In this document: positions 1 through 9,374 of the stretch, piece after piece
Numbering within the stretch: position 1 is the first letter of the stretch
How the letters are laid out: the number at the start of each line of letters is the position of its first letter
Assembly: GCA_049889775.1 (NCBI GenBank)
Contig: JBMHCT010000021.1
Coordinates: 105,667 to 169,666, forward strand
From: Jejuia sp049889775
Lineage (GTDB): Bacteria; Bacteroidota; Bacteroidia; Flavobacteriales; Flavobacteriaceae
DNA length: 64,000 bases
Direction: 5' to 3'
Made by a program: the position numbers and the translations under genes
Notes under the pieces: model-generated
Seen by the model: the letters and a program-made list of their open reading frames with translations, nothing else
What the model was told of the DNA's origin: nothing
The model's database searches: none

Positions 1-1
1 C

Positions 2-1924
2 TTTAATCCTCCAAGATATTTAAAACTATTCGAAATTATTCCTGGACCAAAAACGGATACTTCTGTTTTAGAGTTTTTAAATGGTTATGGTGAGCAGTAT
101 TTGGGAAAAACATCTGTAGTTGCCAAGGATACGCCGGCGTTTATTGGAAACCGTATCGGTATCTTTAGTATCATGAGTTTGTTCCATGCCGTTAAAGAAA
201 TGAATTTAACCATTGAAGAAGTTGATAAATTAACAGGACCTGTTATTGGAAGACCAAAATCGGCAACGTTTAGAACAGTTGACGTTGTTGGTTTAGATAC
301 TTTGGTGCATGTTGCAAATGGCATCGGTGATAACTGTAAAAACGATGAGCGTTTAGAACTCTTTAAGCTACCTGATTTTATCTCAACTATGGTCGACAAC
401 AAATGGTTGGGAAGCAAAACAGGACAAGGATTTTATAAAAAAGTAAAAGGCGAAAGCGGTAAAAGTGAAATTCTATCGTTAGACCTTGACACATTAGAAT
501 ATAGAACTAAAAAAAGAGCAAAATTTGCCACTTTAGAATTAACAAAAACCGTTGATAAGGTTATTGATAGGTTTAAAATTTTAGCTTATGGAAAAGACAA
601 AGCGGGAGATTTTTATCGCAAAACGTTTGGTCAACTATTTGCTTACGTTACGCATAGAATTCCTGAAATTTCAGATGATGTATATAAGATTGATGATGCA
701 ATGAAAGCAGGTTTTGGATGGGAACATGGGCCTTTCCAAATCTGGGATGCTATTGGTGTTGAAAAAGGCCTAGAATTAATTAAAACTGAAGGTTTAGAAG
801 TTGCCGACTGGGTAAATGATATGCTAGCTTCTGGTAGTAAGTCATTCTACACCATTCATAATGGTGCAACTTATTATTATGATATTCCTTCAAAATCACA
901 GACAAAAATCCCTGGACAAGATGCCTTTATCATTCTGGATAACATTAGAACATCAAATGAAGTTTTCAAAAACTCTGGTGTGGTTATCGAAGATTTAGGT
1001 GATGGTATTTTGAATTGTGAATTTCAATCTAAAATGAATACCATAGGTGGTGATGTTTTGGCTGGATTAAATAAAGCTGTTGATATAGCAGAAACCGATT
1101 TCGAGGGATTGGTTATCGGTAACCAAGGCGCCAACTTCTCTGTTGGCGCTAACATAGGCATGATTTTTATGATGGCTGTGGAGCAAGAATACGATGAGTT
1201 AAATGCCGCCATAAAATATTTCCAAGATACCATGATGCGTATGCGTTATTCTGCAATTCCAACGATTTCAGCGCCTCACGGTATGTCTTTGGGTGGTGCA
1301 TGCGAATTGTCAATGCATGCGGATAAGGTTGTGGCTGCCGCCGAGACTTATATTGGTTTAGTCGAATTTGGTGTAGGTGTTATTCCTGGTGGTGCAGGTT
1401 CTAAAGAAATGGCGTTGAGAGCTTCAGATACCTTTAGAAAAGGTGATGTTGAGTTGAACGTTTTACAAGAATACTTCTTGACGATAGGAATGGCGAAAGT
1501 ATCTACCTCTGCTTATGAAGCATTTGATTTAGGTATTCTTCAAAAAGGAAAAGATATAGTTGTGGTGAATAAAGACAGACAAATAGCCACAGCAAAAGCC
1601 CATGCAAGAATTATGGCTGATGCTGGATATACACAACCTGTAAAACGTAAAGATGTAAAGGTTTTAGGTAAACAAGCTCTTGGAATGTTCCTTGTAGGAA
1701 CAGACGCCATGGAAGCTAGCAACTATATTAGTGAACATGATCATAAAATCGCCAATAAATTGGCATACGTCATGGCTGGAGGCGATTTATCTGAACCAAC
1801 GCTAGTAACCGAACAGTACCTATTGGATTTGGAGCGCGAAGCATTCCTAAGTTTATGTACAGAACGCAAAACTTTAGAACGCATTCAGCACATGCTAAAA
1901 ACTGGTAAACCTTTAAGAAACTAG
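2..1924 (+). CDS. fadN: 3-hydroxyacyl-CoA dehydrogenase / enoyl-CoA hydratase, 5' end missing
   Basis: This bifunctional beta-oxidation enzyme hydrates trans-2-enoyl-CoA and oxidises the L-3-hydroxyacyl-CoA. The frame is open to the left edge, and the first visible residues (FNPPRYLKLFEIIPGPKTD) are internal to the dehydrogenase NAD domain, so the real start lies outside and the TTG at 101 is not a start. The dehydrogenase C-terminal domains come first. The crotonase domain follows at about 930-1450, with an oxyanion stretch (FSVGANIG) and the two expected acidic residues (GGACELSM and LVEFGVGVIPGG). Dehydrogenase first and hydratase last is the FadN order, the reverse of E. coli FadB. The thiolase gene starts 2 bp after the stop, as in the Bacillus fadNAE operon. 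The family assignment is firm; the symbol is by analogy. Confidence 0.93.
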   Translation, partial: FNPPRYLKLFEIIPGPKTDTSVLEFLNGYGEQYLGKTSVVAKDTPAFIGNRIGIFSIMSLFHAVKEMNLTIEEVDKLTGPVIGRPKSATFRTVDVVGLDTLVHVANGIGDNCKNDERLELFKLPDFISTMVDNKWLGSKTGQGFYKKVKGESGKSEILSLDLDTLEYRTKKRAKFATLELTKTVDKVIDRFKILAYGKDKAGDFYRKTFGQLFAYVTHRIPEISDDVYKIDDAMKAGFGWEHGPFQIWDAIGVEKGLELIKTEGLEVADWVNDMLASGSKSFYTIHNGATYYYDIPSKSQTKIPGQDAFIILDNIRTSNEVFKNSGVVIEDLGDGILNCEFQSKMNTIGGDVLAGLNKAVDIAETDFEGLVIGNQGANFSVGANIGMIFMMAVEQEYDELNAAIKYFQDTMMRMRYSAIPTISAPHGMSLGGACELSMHADKVVAAAETYIGLVEFGVGVIPGGAGSKEMALRASDTFRKGDVELNVLQEYFLTIGMAKVSTSAYEAFDLGILQKGKDIVVVNKDRQIATAKAHARIMADAGYTQPVKRKDVKVLGKQALGMFLVGTDAMEASNYISEHDHKIANKLAYVMAGGDLSEPTLVTEQYLLDLEREAFLSLCTERKTLERIQHMLKTGKPLRN

Positions 1925-1926
1925 AA

Positions 1927-3117
1927 ATGAAACAAGCATATATAGTAAAAGCATACAGAACTGCCGTTGGAAAAGCACCTAAAGGCGTTTTTAGATTTAA
2001 AAGGACGGATGAATTAGCTGCAGAAACCATTCAATACATGATGAATGAATTACCTCAGCTTGATAAAAAGCGAATCGATGATGTTATAGTTGGTAACGCA
2101 ATGCCCGAAGGTTCTCAAGGACTAAATATGGCTCGTTTAATCTCTTTAATGGGTTTGGATATCGTGGATGTTCCAGGAGTAACCGTTAATCGTTTTTGTT
2201 CTTCAGGAATTGAAACTATTGGCATTGCTACTGCTAAAATTCAATCAGGTATGGCAGACTGTATTATCGCTGGTGGTGCTGAAAGTATGAGTTCCGTTCC
2301 CATGACAGGTTTTAAAACTGAATTGAATTACGATGTTGTAAACGCGGGTCATGAAGAGTATTATTGGGGTATGGGAAATACTGCCGAGGCGGTTGCAAAT
2401 GAATTTAAGGTTTCTCGTGAAGATCAAGATGAGTTTGCCTATAATTCGCATATGAAAGCTTTAAAAGCACAAGCTGAAAATAGATTTCAAGATCAAATTG
2501 TGCCTATTGAAGTGGAACAGACTTATGTAGACGAAAATGGCAAAAAAGCAACAAAATCGTATACAGTAACTAAAGATGAAGGGCCAAGAAAAGGAACAAA
2601 TATGCAGGCTCTAGCAAAACTACGCCCTGTATTTGCCCAAGGAGGAAGTGTTACAGCTGGTAACTCTTCCCAAATGAGTGATGGTGCTGCGTTTGTTATG
2701 GTAATGAGTGAAGATATGGTTAAGGAATTAAGCCTAGAACCTATTGCCAGATTAGTAAATTATGCCGCCGCTGGTGTAGAACCTAGAATTATGGGCATTG
2801 GTCCTGTAAAAGCCATTCCAAAAGCTTTGAGTCAAGCTGGGTTAAAACAAAGTGATTTAGAGTTGATTGAATTGAACGAAGCATTTGCTTCTCAATCATT
2901 AGCTGTAATTAGAGAACTAGATTTAAATGCTGATATCGTAAATGTAAATGGTGGTGCAATCGCTTTAGGTCACCCGCTTGGATGTACTGGAGCCAAACTT
3001 TCCGTACAGCTATTTGATGAAATGCGCAAACGCGATATGAAAGGAAAATATGGAGCTGTAACAATGTGTGTAGGAGCAGGTCAAGGTGCTTGTGGAATTT
3101 TTGAATTTTTAAACTAA
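1927..3117 (+). CDS. fadA: acetyl-CoA C-acyltransferase (thiolase)
   Basis: This degradative thiolase cleaves 3-ketoacyl-CoA with CoA to give acetyl-CoA and a shortened acyl-CoA. The 396 aa length is normal for the family. The nucleophilic Cys is in NRFCSSGIET, the GGAESMSSVPM motif is present, the catalytic His is in GGAIALGHPLGCTGAK, and the second catalytic Cys is in MCVGAGQGACG near the C-terminus. It begins 2 bp after the upstream multifunctional enzyme and is followed after 15 bp by an acyl-CoA dehydrogenase, so the three genes form one operon. The ATG at 1927 is the only sensible start. Confidence 0.95.
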   Translation: MKQAYIVKAYRTAVGKAPKGVFRFKRTDELAAETIQYMMNELPQLDKKRIDDVIVGNAMPEGSQGLNMARLISLMGLDIVDVPGVTVNRFCSSGIETIGIATAKIQSGMADCIIAGGAESMSSVPMTGFKTELNYDVVNAGHEEYYWGMGNTAEAVANEFKVSREDQDEFAYNSHMKALKAQAENRFQDQIVPIEVEQTYVDENGKKATKSYTVTKDEGPRKGTNMQALAKLRPVFAQGGSVTAGNSSQMSDGAAFVMVMSEDMVKELSLEPIARLVNYAAAGVEPRIMGIGPVKAIPKALSQAGLKQSDLELIELNEAFASQSLAVIRELDLNADIVNVNGGAIALGHPLGCTGAKLSVQLFDEMRKRDMKGKYGAVTMCVGAGQGACGIFEFLN

Positions 3118-3132
3118 AACATAAATAAGGCT

Positions 3133-4941
3133 ATGGAAGCTACTGAAAAAGACATATTAAGAGGTGGTCAATTCTTAGTAAAAGAATCTAACTGTGAAGA
3201 TATTTTCACACCTGAGGATTTTACTGAGGAACAACGCATGATGCGTGATACTGTTATTGAATTTGTAGATCGTGAAATTTGGCCGCAAAAAGAACGTTTC
3301 GAGAAAAAGGACTATGCACTTACCGAAGAAATCATGAGAAAAGCAGGTGAACTTGGTTTACTTGGTATAGCTGTTCCTGCAGAGTATGACGGCTTAGAAA
3401 TGGGATTTGTTTCAACTATGTTAGTTTGTGATTACATTTCTGGTGCTACCGGTTCAATTGCTACGGCTTTTGGCGCCCATACAGGTATTGGAACAATGCC
3501 AATTACACTATATGGAACAGAAGATCAAAAGAAGAAATATGTTCCTGCTTTAGCAACAGGTGAAAAATTTGGTGCTTACTGTCTAACAGAACCAGGAGCA
3601 GGAAGTGATGCCAATTCAGGAAAGACCAAGGCTGTTTTATCAGAGGATGGAACACACTATAAAATCTCTGGTCAAAAAATGTGGATTTCTAACGCAGGTT
3701 TTGCCAGCACCTTTATCGTATTTGCAAGAATTGAAGATGATAAATATATAACCGGATTTATTGTAGAATACGATCCCGAAAATCCTAACGGCATAACTTT
3801 AGGTGATGAAGAACATAAATTGGGAATTCATGCCTCATCAACAAGACAAGTATTCTTTAATGACACTGTCGTTCCTGTTGAAAATATGCTTTCAGAGCGT
3901 GGGGGTGGTTTTAAAATCGCCATGAATGCTTTAAACGTTGGCCGTATTAAATTGGCTGCTGCATGTTTGGATGCACAAAGACGTGTGATTACAGAAGCGG
4001 TAAAATATGCCAATGAACGTGTTCAATTTAAAACACCTATTTCTAGTTTTGGAGCTATTCGTCAAAAGATTGCTGAAATGGCTACGAATTGTTGGGTTGG
4101 TGAAGCTGCCTCTTACAGAGCTGCTAAAGACATTGAAGACCGCATAAATATTAGAATAGCATCTGGTAATTCACATCAAGAAGCAGAATTAAAAGGTGTG
4201 GAAGAGTATGCGATAGAGTGTTCTATATTAAAAGTAGCAGTTTCAGAGTTTGCTCAAAACTGTACTGATGAGGGTATTCAAATTTTTGGAGGTATGGGCT
4301 TTTCAGCTGACACCCCAATGGAAGCCGCTTGGAGAGATGCGCGTATCTCTAGAATTTATGAAGGCACTAATGAAATCAACAGAATGTTGAGTATTGGTAT
4401 GTTGATTAAAAAAGCCATGAAAGGTCATGTAAATGTTTTGGAGCCCGCAATGGCGGTAAAAGAAGAATTAATGGGCATTCCTTCATTTGAAGTTCCTGAT
4501 TATTCAGAATTATTTTCAGAAGAAAAAAATATTGTAAAGAACCTTAAGAAATTATTCTTAATGGTAGCTGGCGCTGCGCTTCAAAAATATGGTGAAAAAA
4601 TTGAAGAGCAACAGCAATTGATGTTAGCGTCTTCTGATATTTTAATTCAGATTTATTTAGCAGAATCCGCAATTTTGCGTGCTGAAAAAATGGCAAAGAA
4701 AGAAGGCGAAGATAATGTAAAAGAGCAAATCGCCATGGCAAAATTGAACTTATTCCATGCTATAGATGTTATTGAAACGGCTGGAAAACATTCAATCATT
4801 TCATTCTCCTCAGGAGATGAACAACGCATGATGCTTATGGGTTTAAAACGTTATATTAAATACGTTAATATGCCTAATATTATTGAACTAAGACATATCA
4901 TTGCTGAAAAAGTAATTAAAGAAAATAAATATTGTTTTTGA
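3133..4941 (+). CDS. fadE: acyl-CoA dehydrogenase
   Basis: This FAD-dependent enzyme catalyses the first beta-oxidation step, acyl-CoA to trans-2-enoyl-CoA. At 602 aa it is the long form, with about 200 residues of helical C-terminal extension beyond the usual 380-residue core, as in Bacillus FadE and VLCAD-like proteins. Visible motifs are LTEPGAGSDA (FAD/substrate loop), SGQKMWISNAG, and RIYEGTNEINRM, which carries the conserved C-terminal motif around the active site. It is the last gene of the fad operon and is followed by a clear Rho-independent terminator at 4984-5017. No transcription-factor site is evident inside the operon; the operon promoter lies left of the window. Confidence 0.93.
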   Translation: MEATEKDILRGGQFLVKESNCEDIFTPEDFTEEQRMMRDTVIEFVDREIWPQKERFEKKDYALTEEIMRKAGELGLLGIAVPAEYDGLEMGFVSTMLVCDYISGATGSIATAFGAHTGIGTMPITLYGTEDQKKKYVPALATGEKFGAYCLTEPGAGSDANSGKTKAVLSEDGTHYKISGQKMWISNAGFASTFIVFARIEDDKYITGFIVEYDPENPNGITLGDEEHKLGIHASSTRQVFFNDTVVPVENMLSERGGGFKIAMNALNVGRIKLAAACLDAQRRVITEAVKYANERVQFKTPISSFGAIRQKIAEMATNCWVGEAASYRAAKDIEDRINIRIASGNSHQEAELKGVEEYAIECSILKVAVSEFAQNCTDEGIQIFGGMGFSADTPMEAAWRDARISRIYEGTNEINRMLSIGMLIKKAMKGHVNVLEPAMAVKEELMGIPSFEVPDYSELFSEEKNIVKNLKKLFLMVAGAALQKYGEKIEEQQQLMLASSDILIQIYLAESAILRAEKMAKKEGEDNVKEQIAMAKLNLFHAIDVIETAGKHSIISFSSGDEQRMMLMGLKRYIKYVNMPNIIELRHIIAEKVIKENKYCF

Positions 4942-4983
4942 GTTGAAACTCTAACAATTTCGTGTGACTAATTCAAATGTAAA

Positions 4984-5017
4984 AGGCGTCTCAAATTCAA
5001 TTTTGAGGCGTTTTTTT
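4984..5017 (+). terminator. Rho-independent terminator after the fad operon
   Basis: A hairpin with arms CGTCTCAAA and TTTGAGGCG (one G-U pair) is followed by a run of seven T. It lies about 40 bp after the fadE stop. Confidence 0.85.
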
Positions 5018-5108
5018 ATTTCTTTATCTTGTATGTGTAAATAAATAGAGATGCTGTCCCCTATTTTCAGTTTAAAAACGTCATATATATAAATTTAAAT
5101 TAGAGATT

Positions 5109-5597
5109 ATGAATAAATTTATATTGAAAACGGCATTATTTTTTTCACTTCTTTTTACTTTCCAAAGTTACTCTCAATCTGAAAAAGAATTAGAACCAAA
5201 ACTAGAAAACATATCTTGGATTTCAGGTAATTGGAAAGGTGAAGCTTTTGGAGGGCAAACCGAAGAAAATTGGAGTAAACCTTCTGGTGGTTCTATAATG
5301 GCAACTTTCAAACTGATAAATGATGGTAAAGTTTCATTTTATGAAATAGAAATTATCAAGGAGATTGAGAATTCTTTAGTCCTTCAATTAAAACATTTCA
5401 ATAGTGATTTAAAAGGATGGGAAACTAAAGATGAAACGGTTGATTTTCCATTAAAACGAATTACTCGAAACAAAGTGGAATTTGAAGGCATGACGTTCGA
5501 AAAAGTTAGCCTAAGCGAAATGTATGTTCATGTAGATATAAAAAATAAAAACGGTTCAGTAGACACCATCACATTCAAATATAAAAAAGACCTATGA
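5109..5597 (+). CDS. DUF6265-like exported protein
   Basis: This 162 aa protein has an N-terminal signal peptide (hydrophobic residues about 5-20, ending SYSQS). The mature part begins with the ISWISGNWKGEA and EENWSKPSGGSIMATF pattern of the DUF6265 family, a small lipocalin-like beta-rich domain of unknown ligand. It is probably periplasmic. Its stop overlaps the ATG of the following M28 peptidase (ATGA, 4 bp), so the two are translationally coupled and it is the first gene of an exported-protein operon running to about 9372. No specific function can be assigned. Confidence 0.75.
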   Translation: MNKFILKTALFFSLLFTFQSYSQSEKELEPKLENISWISGNWKGEAFGGQTEENWSKPSGGSIMATFKLINDGKVSFYEIEIIKEIENSLVLQLKHFNSDLKGWETKDETVDFPLKRITRNKVEFEGMTFEKVSLSEMYVHVDIKNKNGSVDTITFKYKKDL

Positions 5598-6928
5598 AAG
5601 TAAAACTTGCTTTAATCACTCTTATATTTTTTAACTTAACTTTCAGCCAATCCGAAAAGGACATCTATAATATTATTGATGCTGTATCTGCGGAACGCAT
5701 TCAAAAAGATATTCAAACCTTAGTTGACTTCGGTACTAGAAACACATTTAGTGATACCATTTCTGACACTAGAGGGATTGGAGCTGCACGTCGCTGGATA
5801 AAAAAGGAGTTTGAATCCATTTCTAAAGCGTGTAATAATTGTCTGGAAGTCTTTTATCAAAAAGACTTTGTTACTAAGGAAGGTAATGATCGTGTTCCTC
5901 ACGACACTTGGGTAGTTAATGTTATTGCTATTCAAAGAGGCACAAAATATCCCAATCGCTATGTTATTATGAGCGGAGATATCGATTCCAGAGCTAGTAA
6001 TACGATGAACTTCAACATTGATGCTCCAGGAGCAAATGATAACGCATCTGGTATGGCAGGAACTATAGAAGCTGCAAGGGTTTTATCAAAATACACATTT
6101 GAATCAAGTATAGTTTATACGGGACTATCAGGTGAAGAACAAGGGCTTTTTGGAGGTGCAGGATTAGCAAAATATGCCAAGGATAACAATTGGGAGATCA
6201 TAGGTATATTGAATAATGATATGATTGGAAATATAAAAGGGGTTGATGGTGTAATTGATAATAGAACCTTTAGAATTTTCTCTGAACCAGTACCTCCAAC
6301 TGAAACTGAAAGACAGCGAAAGCTTAGACGTTTTTATGGCGGTGAAGTAGACGGTATTTCAAGACAACTGGCGCGATACATTCATAAAAATACTAAAAAA
6401 CATATGCCCGAAATGAACCCAATGATGGTATATCGCTTAGATAGATTTGGTCGCGGTGGTCACCATCGTCCGTTTAATGACTTAGGGTTTGCCGGTGTAC
6501 GCATTATGGAAGCTCACGAAAATTACACGCAGCAGCATCAGGATATCCGGGAAGAAAACGGCATTAAGTATGGTGATGTTATAGAACATGTAAATTTTGG
6601 TTATGCAAAAAAGCTTACCGCTGTAAATGCCATTAATTTAGCGAGTTTAGCCTGGGCACCACCAGCACCAAAAGAAGTGGCTATAGGTGGCGTTGTGGAA
6701 CCTTCTGCCAAATTTATATGGGACAATGTTAATGGTGCCAAAGGTTATAAAGTATATTGGCGAGAAACCACTTCACCAACTTGGGATCATAGTCGATATG
6801 TTGAAGGTGTTTTAGGAACCACATTGGATGGTATTGTTATTGATAATTATTTTTTCGGAGTGTCAAGTGTTGGAGAAAACGGTTTTGAAAGTCCTGTGGT
6901 ATTTCCTAACAGTGTATTGAGAAGATAA
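5594..6928 (+). CDS. M28 family metallopeptidase with variant first zinc ligand
   Basis: This 444 aa secreted or periplasmic zinc aminopeptidase-like enzyme has a signal peptide (residues 1-19, ending TFSQS). The M28 zinc site is recognisable: MSGDID at 126-131, GANDNASG with D149, GEEQG with E181/E182, NNDMIGN near 210, and a GGHH segment near 297. The usual first ligand is the His of the GHxDS motif, but here that position is Asp129 (GDIDSR). This change recurs in a subset of M28 proteins, so it is more likely a subfamily trait than damage. Residues about 360-440 look like a fibronectin-III-type domain (KGYKVYWRET). It overlaps the upstream gene by 4 bp and the M23 gene starts 1 bp downstream. 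Confidence 0.88.
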   Translation: MKVKLALITLIFFNLTFSQSEKDIYNIIDAVSAERIQKDIQTLVDFGTRNTFSDTISDTRGIGAARRWIKKEFESISKACNNCLEVFYQKDFVTKEGNDRVPHDTWVVNVIAIQRGTKYPNRYVIMSGDIDSRASNTMNFNIDAPGANDNASGMAGTIEAARVLSKYTFESSIVYTGLSGEEQGLFGGAGLAKYAKDNNWEIIGILNNDMIGNIKGVDGVIDNRTFRIFSEPVPPTETERQRKLRRFYGGEVDGISRQLARYIHKNTKKHMPEMNPMMVYRLDRFGRGGHHRPFNDLGFAGVRIMEAHENYTQQHQDIREENGIKYGDVIEHVNFGYAKKLTAVNAINLASLAWAPPAPKEVAIGGVVEPSAKFIWDNVNGAKGYKVYWRETTSPTWDHSRYVEGVLGTTLDGIVIDNYFFGVSSVGENGFESPVVFPNSVLRR

Positions 6929-6929
6929 A

Positions 6930-7733
6930 ATGTCAAGAAGCATAATAATTATTTTATTCATCTTCATAATGAGTTGTTCTAAATCTGATGGAAATAGAGG
7001 AAATATCTATTTTGAAGTTTCTAACGATTCAATTTCAGTTCTTTATAAAAATGAATTGTTATGTCCAGTATTCACTAAAATTAAGGATTTGAAAAGTGGC
7101 AATTTAAAATTCGTGCAATCCCAAAGAAATGAAACTTCAAAAATTATGAGTTTCCATAGTAACGAAGAAGATTCTACTTCGATTTTGAGCAAATATAAAT
7201 TCTCACATCATTACGGATATTACGAAACAGAAAAACAAGCCTACGATACTCTTTTTAACTATGCGCTCCCCTTTCCGAAAGGAAAACGTTATAAAATTAT
7301 ACAAGGTTATAACGGAGATTTTACGCATAATACCAACTTTTCAAGATACACCATTGATTTTGAACTGCTAGTAGGAGACACAATAGAAGCTTCACGAGAT
7401 GGTCTAGTTATAAAAGTGATAGATAAACACAACAAACAAGGTACTACCAAAAAATATAGACCGTATGGAAATTATGTTATGGTGCTCCATAGCGATAATA
7501 CATTTGCCCAATACGTACATCTAAAACAATACGGTTCATTAGTAAAAGTTGGAGATTCAATTAAAATGCATCAACCCATTGCTTTATCTGGATTTACAGG
7601 CTTAACCACCACACCGCATTTACATTTTGGTGTTTTTAAAGCCACGACAAATGGTTTTGTATCTATTCCAATTATAATTAATTCGATTCCAGGGAAAAAA
7701 TATCTAAAGAATAAAACTGCTGTTCATGATTAA
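6930..7733 (+). CDS. M23 (LytM-type) peptidase, lipoprotein
   Basis: This 267 aa protein has a lipoprotein signal peptide with the lipid-attachment Cys at residue 16 (FIMSCSKSDG). The C-terminal half is a LytM/M23 domain: a GDTIEASRDGLV strand, a GNYVMVLHSD strand, the QYVHLK strand, and the terminal PHLHFGVF motif that supplies zinc ligands. The usual His of the first HxxxD element appears replaced (SRYTIDF), so hydrolytic activity on peptidoglycan cross-links is uncertain. It starts 1 bp after the M28 gene and overlaps the M1 gene by 8 bp, placing it in the same operon of exported peptidases. Confidence 0.85.
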   Translation: MSRSIIIILFIFIMSCSKSDGNRGNIYFEVSNDSISVLYKNELLCPVFTKIKDLKSGNLKFVQSQRNETSKIMSFHSNEEDSTSILSKYKFSHHYGYYETEKQAYDTLFNYALPFPKGKRYKIIQGYNGDFTHNTNFSRYTIDFELLVGDTIEASRDGLVIKVIDKHNKQGTTKKYRPYGNYVMVLHSDNTFAQYVHLKQYGSLVKVGDSIKMHQPIALSGFTGLTTTPHLHFGVFKATTNGFVSIPIIINSIPGKKYLKNKTAVHD

Positions 7734-9372
7734 CCGTAAATACATCCTTCTACTTTTCATCTATTTAGTATCCTTAAAGACTTCGGCACAAGGTCTACTT
7801 GAAGAAAAAACAAAATTCACAAGACAAGACACTTTGAGAGGAAGTATCACACCAGAACGTGAATGGTGGGACTTAACCTATTATCATCTAGACATTAAGG
7901 TTGAACCTGATAAAAAATTCATTTCTGGAAAAAACACCATTCAATACAAAGTGTTAAGTGAGCATGATAAAATGCAAATTGATTTGCAATCTCCTATGAA
8001 ACTTTTGAAGGCAACTCAAAATGGAAATGATTTAGAGATTAAACATGACGGAAATGCACATTTTATTGCTTTAACTGAAACTCAAAATGTTGGTGATATT
8101 AATACGATTGAAGTGTATTATGAGGGGCATCCTAGAGAAGCTGTAAGAGCACCTTGGGATGGGGGCATTTCTTGGAAAAAAGATAAAAACGGTAATCATT
8201 TTATTGCCTCTTCCTGCCAAGGTTTGGGGGCTAGTGTTTGGTGGCCTTGTAAAGATCATATGTACGACGAAGTAGATAGTATGCAAATAAGTGTAAATGT
8301 CCCATCAAAATTAACCAATGTTTCTAATGGTAGATTGCGACTAGTTGAACGCATTGGCGACACTAAAACATTTCACTGGGTAGTCAAGAATCCTATCAAC
8401 AACTATGGTGTTAACATCAATATTGGTGACTATGTCAACTTTTCTGAGGTGTATGACGGTATGGCTGGTAATCTTGATATGGACTATTATGTGTTAAGTT
8501 ATAACTTAGAAAAAGCCAAAGAGCAATTTAAGCAAGCCCCAAAAATGATGGAAGCTTTTGAGCATTGGTTTGGGCAATACCCGTTTTATGCAGATAGCTT
8601 TAAACTTGTTGAAGCACCTTATTTGGGGATGGAACATCAAAGTTCTGTTACTTATGGCAACAAATACAAAAATGGATATTTAGGTAACGATTTATCAGGA
8701 ACGGGTTGGGGCTTAAAGTTCGATTTTATAATTATTCACGAAGCAGGACACGAGTGGTTCGCTAATAATATTACTAATAAAGATGTGGCTGACATGTGGA
8801 TTCATGAAGGATTCACCTCATATTCTGAAAATTTATATTTAGAGTATTACTTCGGAAAAGAAGCTGGCGCTGAATACGTCATTGGAACGCGAAAAAACAT
8901 TGCCAATGACAGACCAATGATTGGGTATTACAATGTGAATAAAGAAGGATCCTCAGATATGTATTTTAAGGGTGCGAATATGCTGCATACTTTACGTCAG
9001 CTAGTTGAAGACGATGAAAAATGGCGGCAAATGCTTAGAGGCTTAAACACAAAATTCTATCACCAAACAGTGAGTACTCAGCAAGTTGAAAATTACATAA
9101 GTTCACAATTTGGAAAGGATTTAACTGAGTTTTTCAATCAATATTTAAGAACTACTAAAATTCCAACATTGGAATATAAAATTGATAAAAAAACTTTAAA
9201 ATACCGGTATACCAATATTGTTGATGGCTTTGATATGCCCATTCAGATTATTATCAATGAAACCGAAGACTGGTTATTCCCAAATGCCGAATGGCAAACT
9301 TTAAAACAAGAAGATAAAATCAAATCTTTCGCAGTTGATAAGGACTTCTACATCTATTCTAAGCAACTTTAA
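7726..9372 (+). CDS. M1 family aminopeptidase
   Basis: This 548 aa zinc metallopeptidase has a signal peptide (about residues 1-21, ending KTSAQ). The gluzincin motif HEAGH is at 338-342, followed by the third ligand Glu361 (WIHEGF), which matches HExxH-x18-E. The exopeptidase loop reads GMEHQ rather than the usual GxMEN, a variant seen in other Bacteroidota M1 enzymes. The N-terminal beta domain is complete; the C-terminal helical region is short, so this is a compact M1 form. It closes the operon of exported peptidases and probably trims peptides in the periplasm or at the surface. Confidence 0.92.
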   Translation: MINRKYILLLFIYLVSLKTSAQGLLEEKTKFTRQDTLRGSITPEREWWDLTYYHLDIKVEPDKKFISGKNTIQYKVLSEHDKMQIDLQSPMKLLKATQNGNDLEIKHDGNAHFIALTETQNVGDINTIEVYYEGHPREAVRAPWDGGISWKKDKNGNHFIASSCQGLGASVWWPCKDHMYDEVDSMQISVNVPSKLTNVSNGRLRLVERIGDTKTFHWVVKNPINNYGVNINIGDYVNFSEVYDGMAGNLDMDYYVLSYNLEKAKEQFKQAPKMMEAFEHWFGQYPFYADSFKLVEAPYLGMEHQSSVTYGNKYKNGYLGNDLSGTGWGLKFDFIIIHEAGHEWFANNITNKDVADMWIHEGFTSYSENLYLEYYFGKEAGAEYVIGTRKNIANDRPMIGYYNVNKEGSSDMYFKGANMLHTLRQLVEDDEKWRQMLRGLNTKFYHQTVSTQQVENYISSQFGKDLTEFFNQYLRTTKIPTLEYKIDKKTLKYRYTNIVDGFDMPIQIIINETEDWLFPNAEWQTLKQEDKIKSFAVDKDFYIYSKQL

Positions 9373-9374
9373 AT

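Noticed and set aside
85..417. Antisense frame opposite the fad gene, and many similar frames elsewhere
   Set aside because: They lie wholly inside well-supported genes, have no family-like features, and follow from the codon bias of the real gene.
101..1924. TTG start of the first gene at 101
   Set aside because: The frame is open to the window edge and the residues before 101 match the dehydrogenase family, so the gene is simply cut by the edge.
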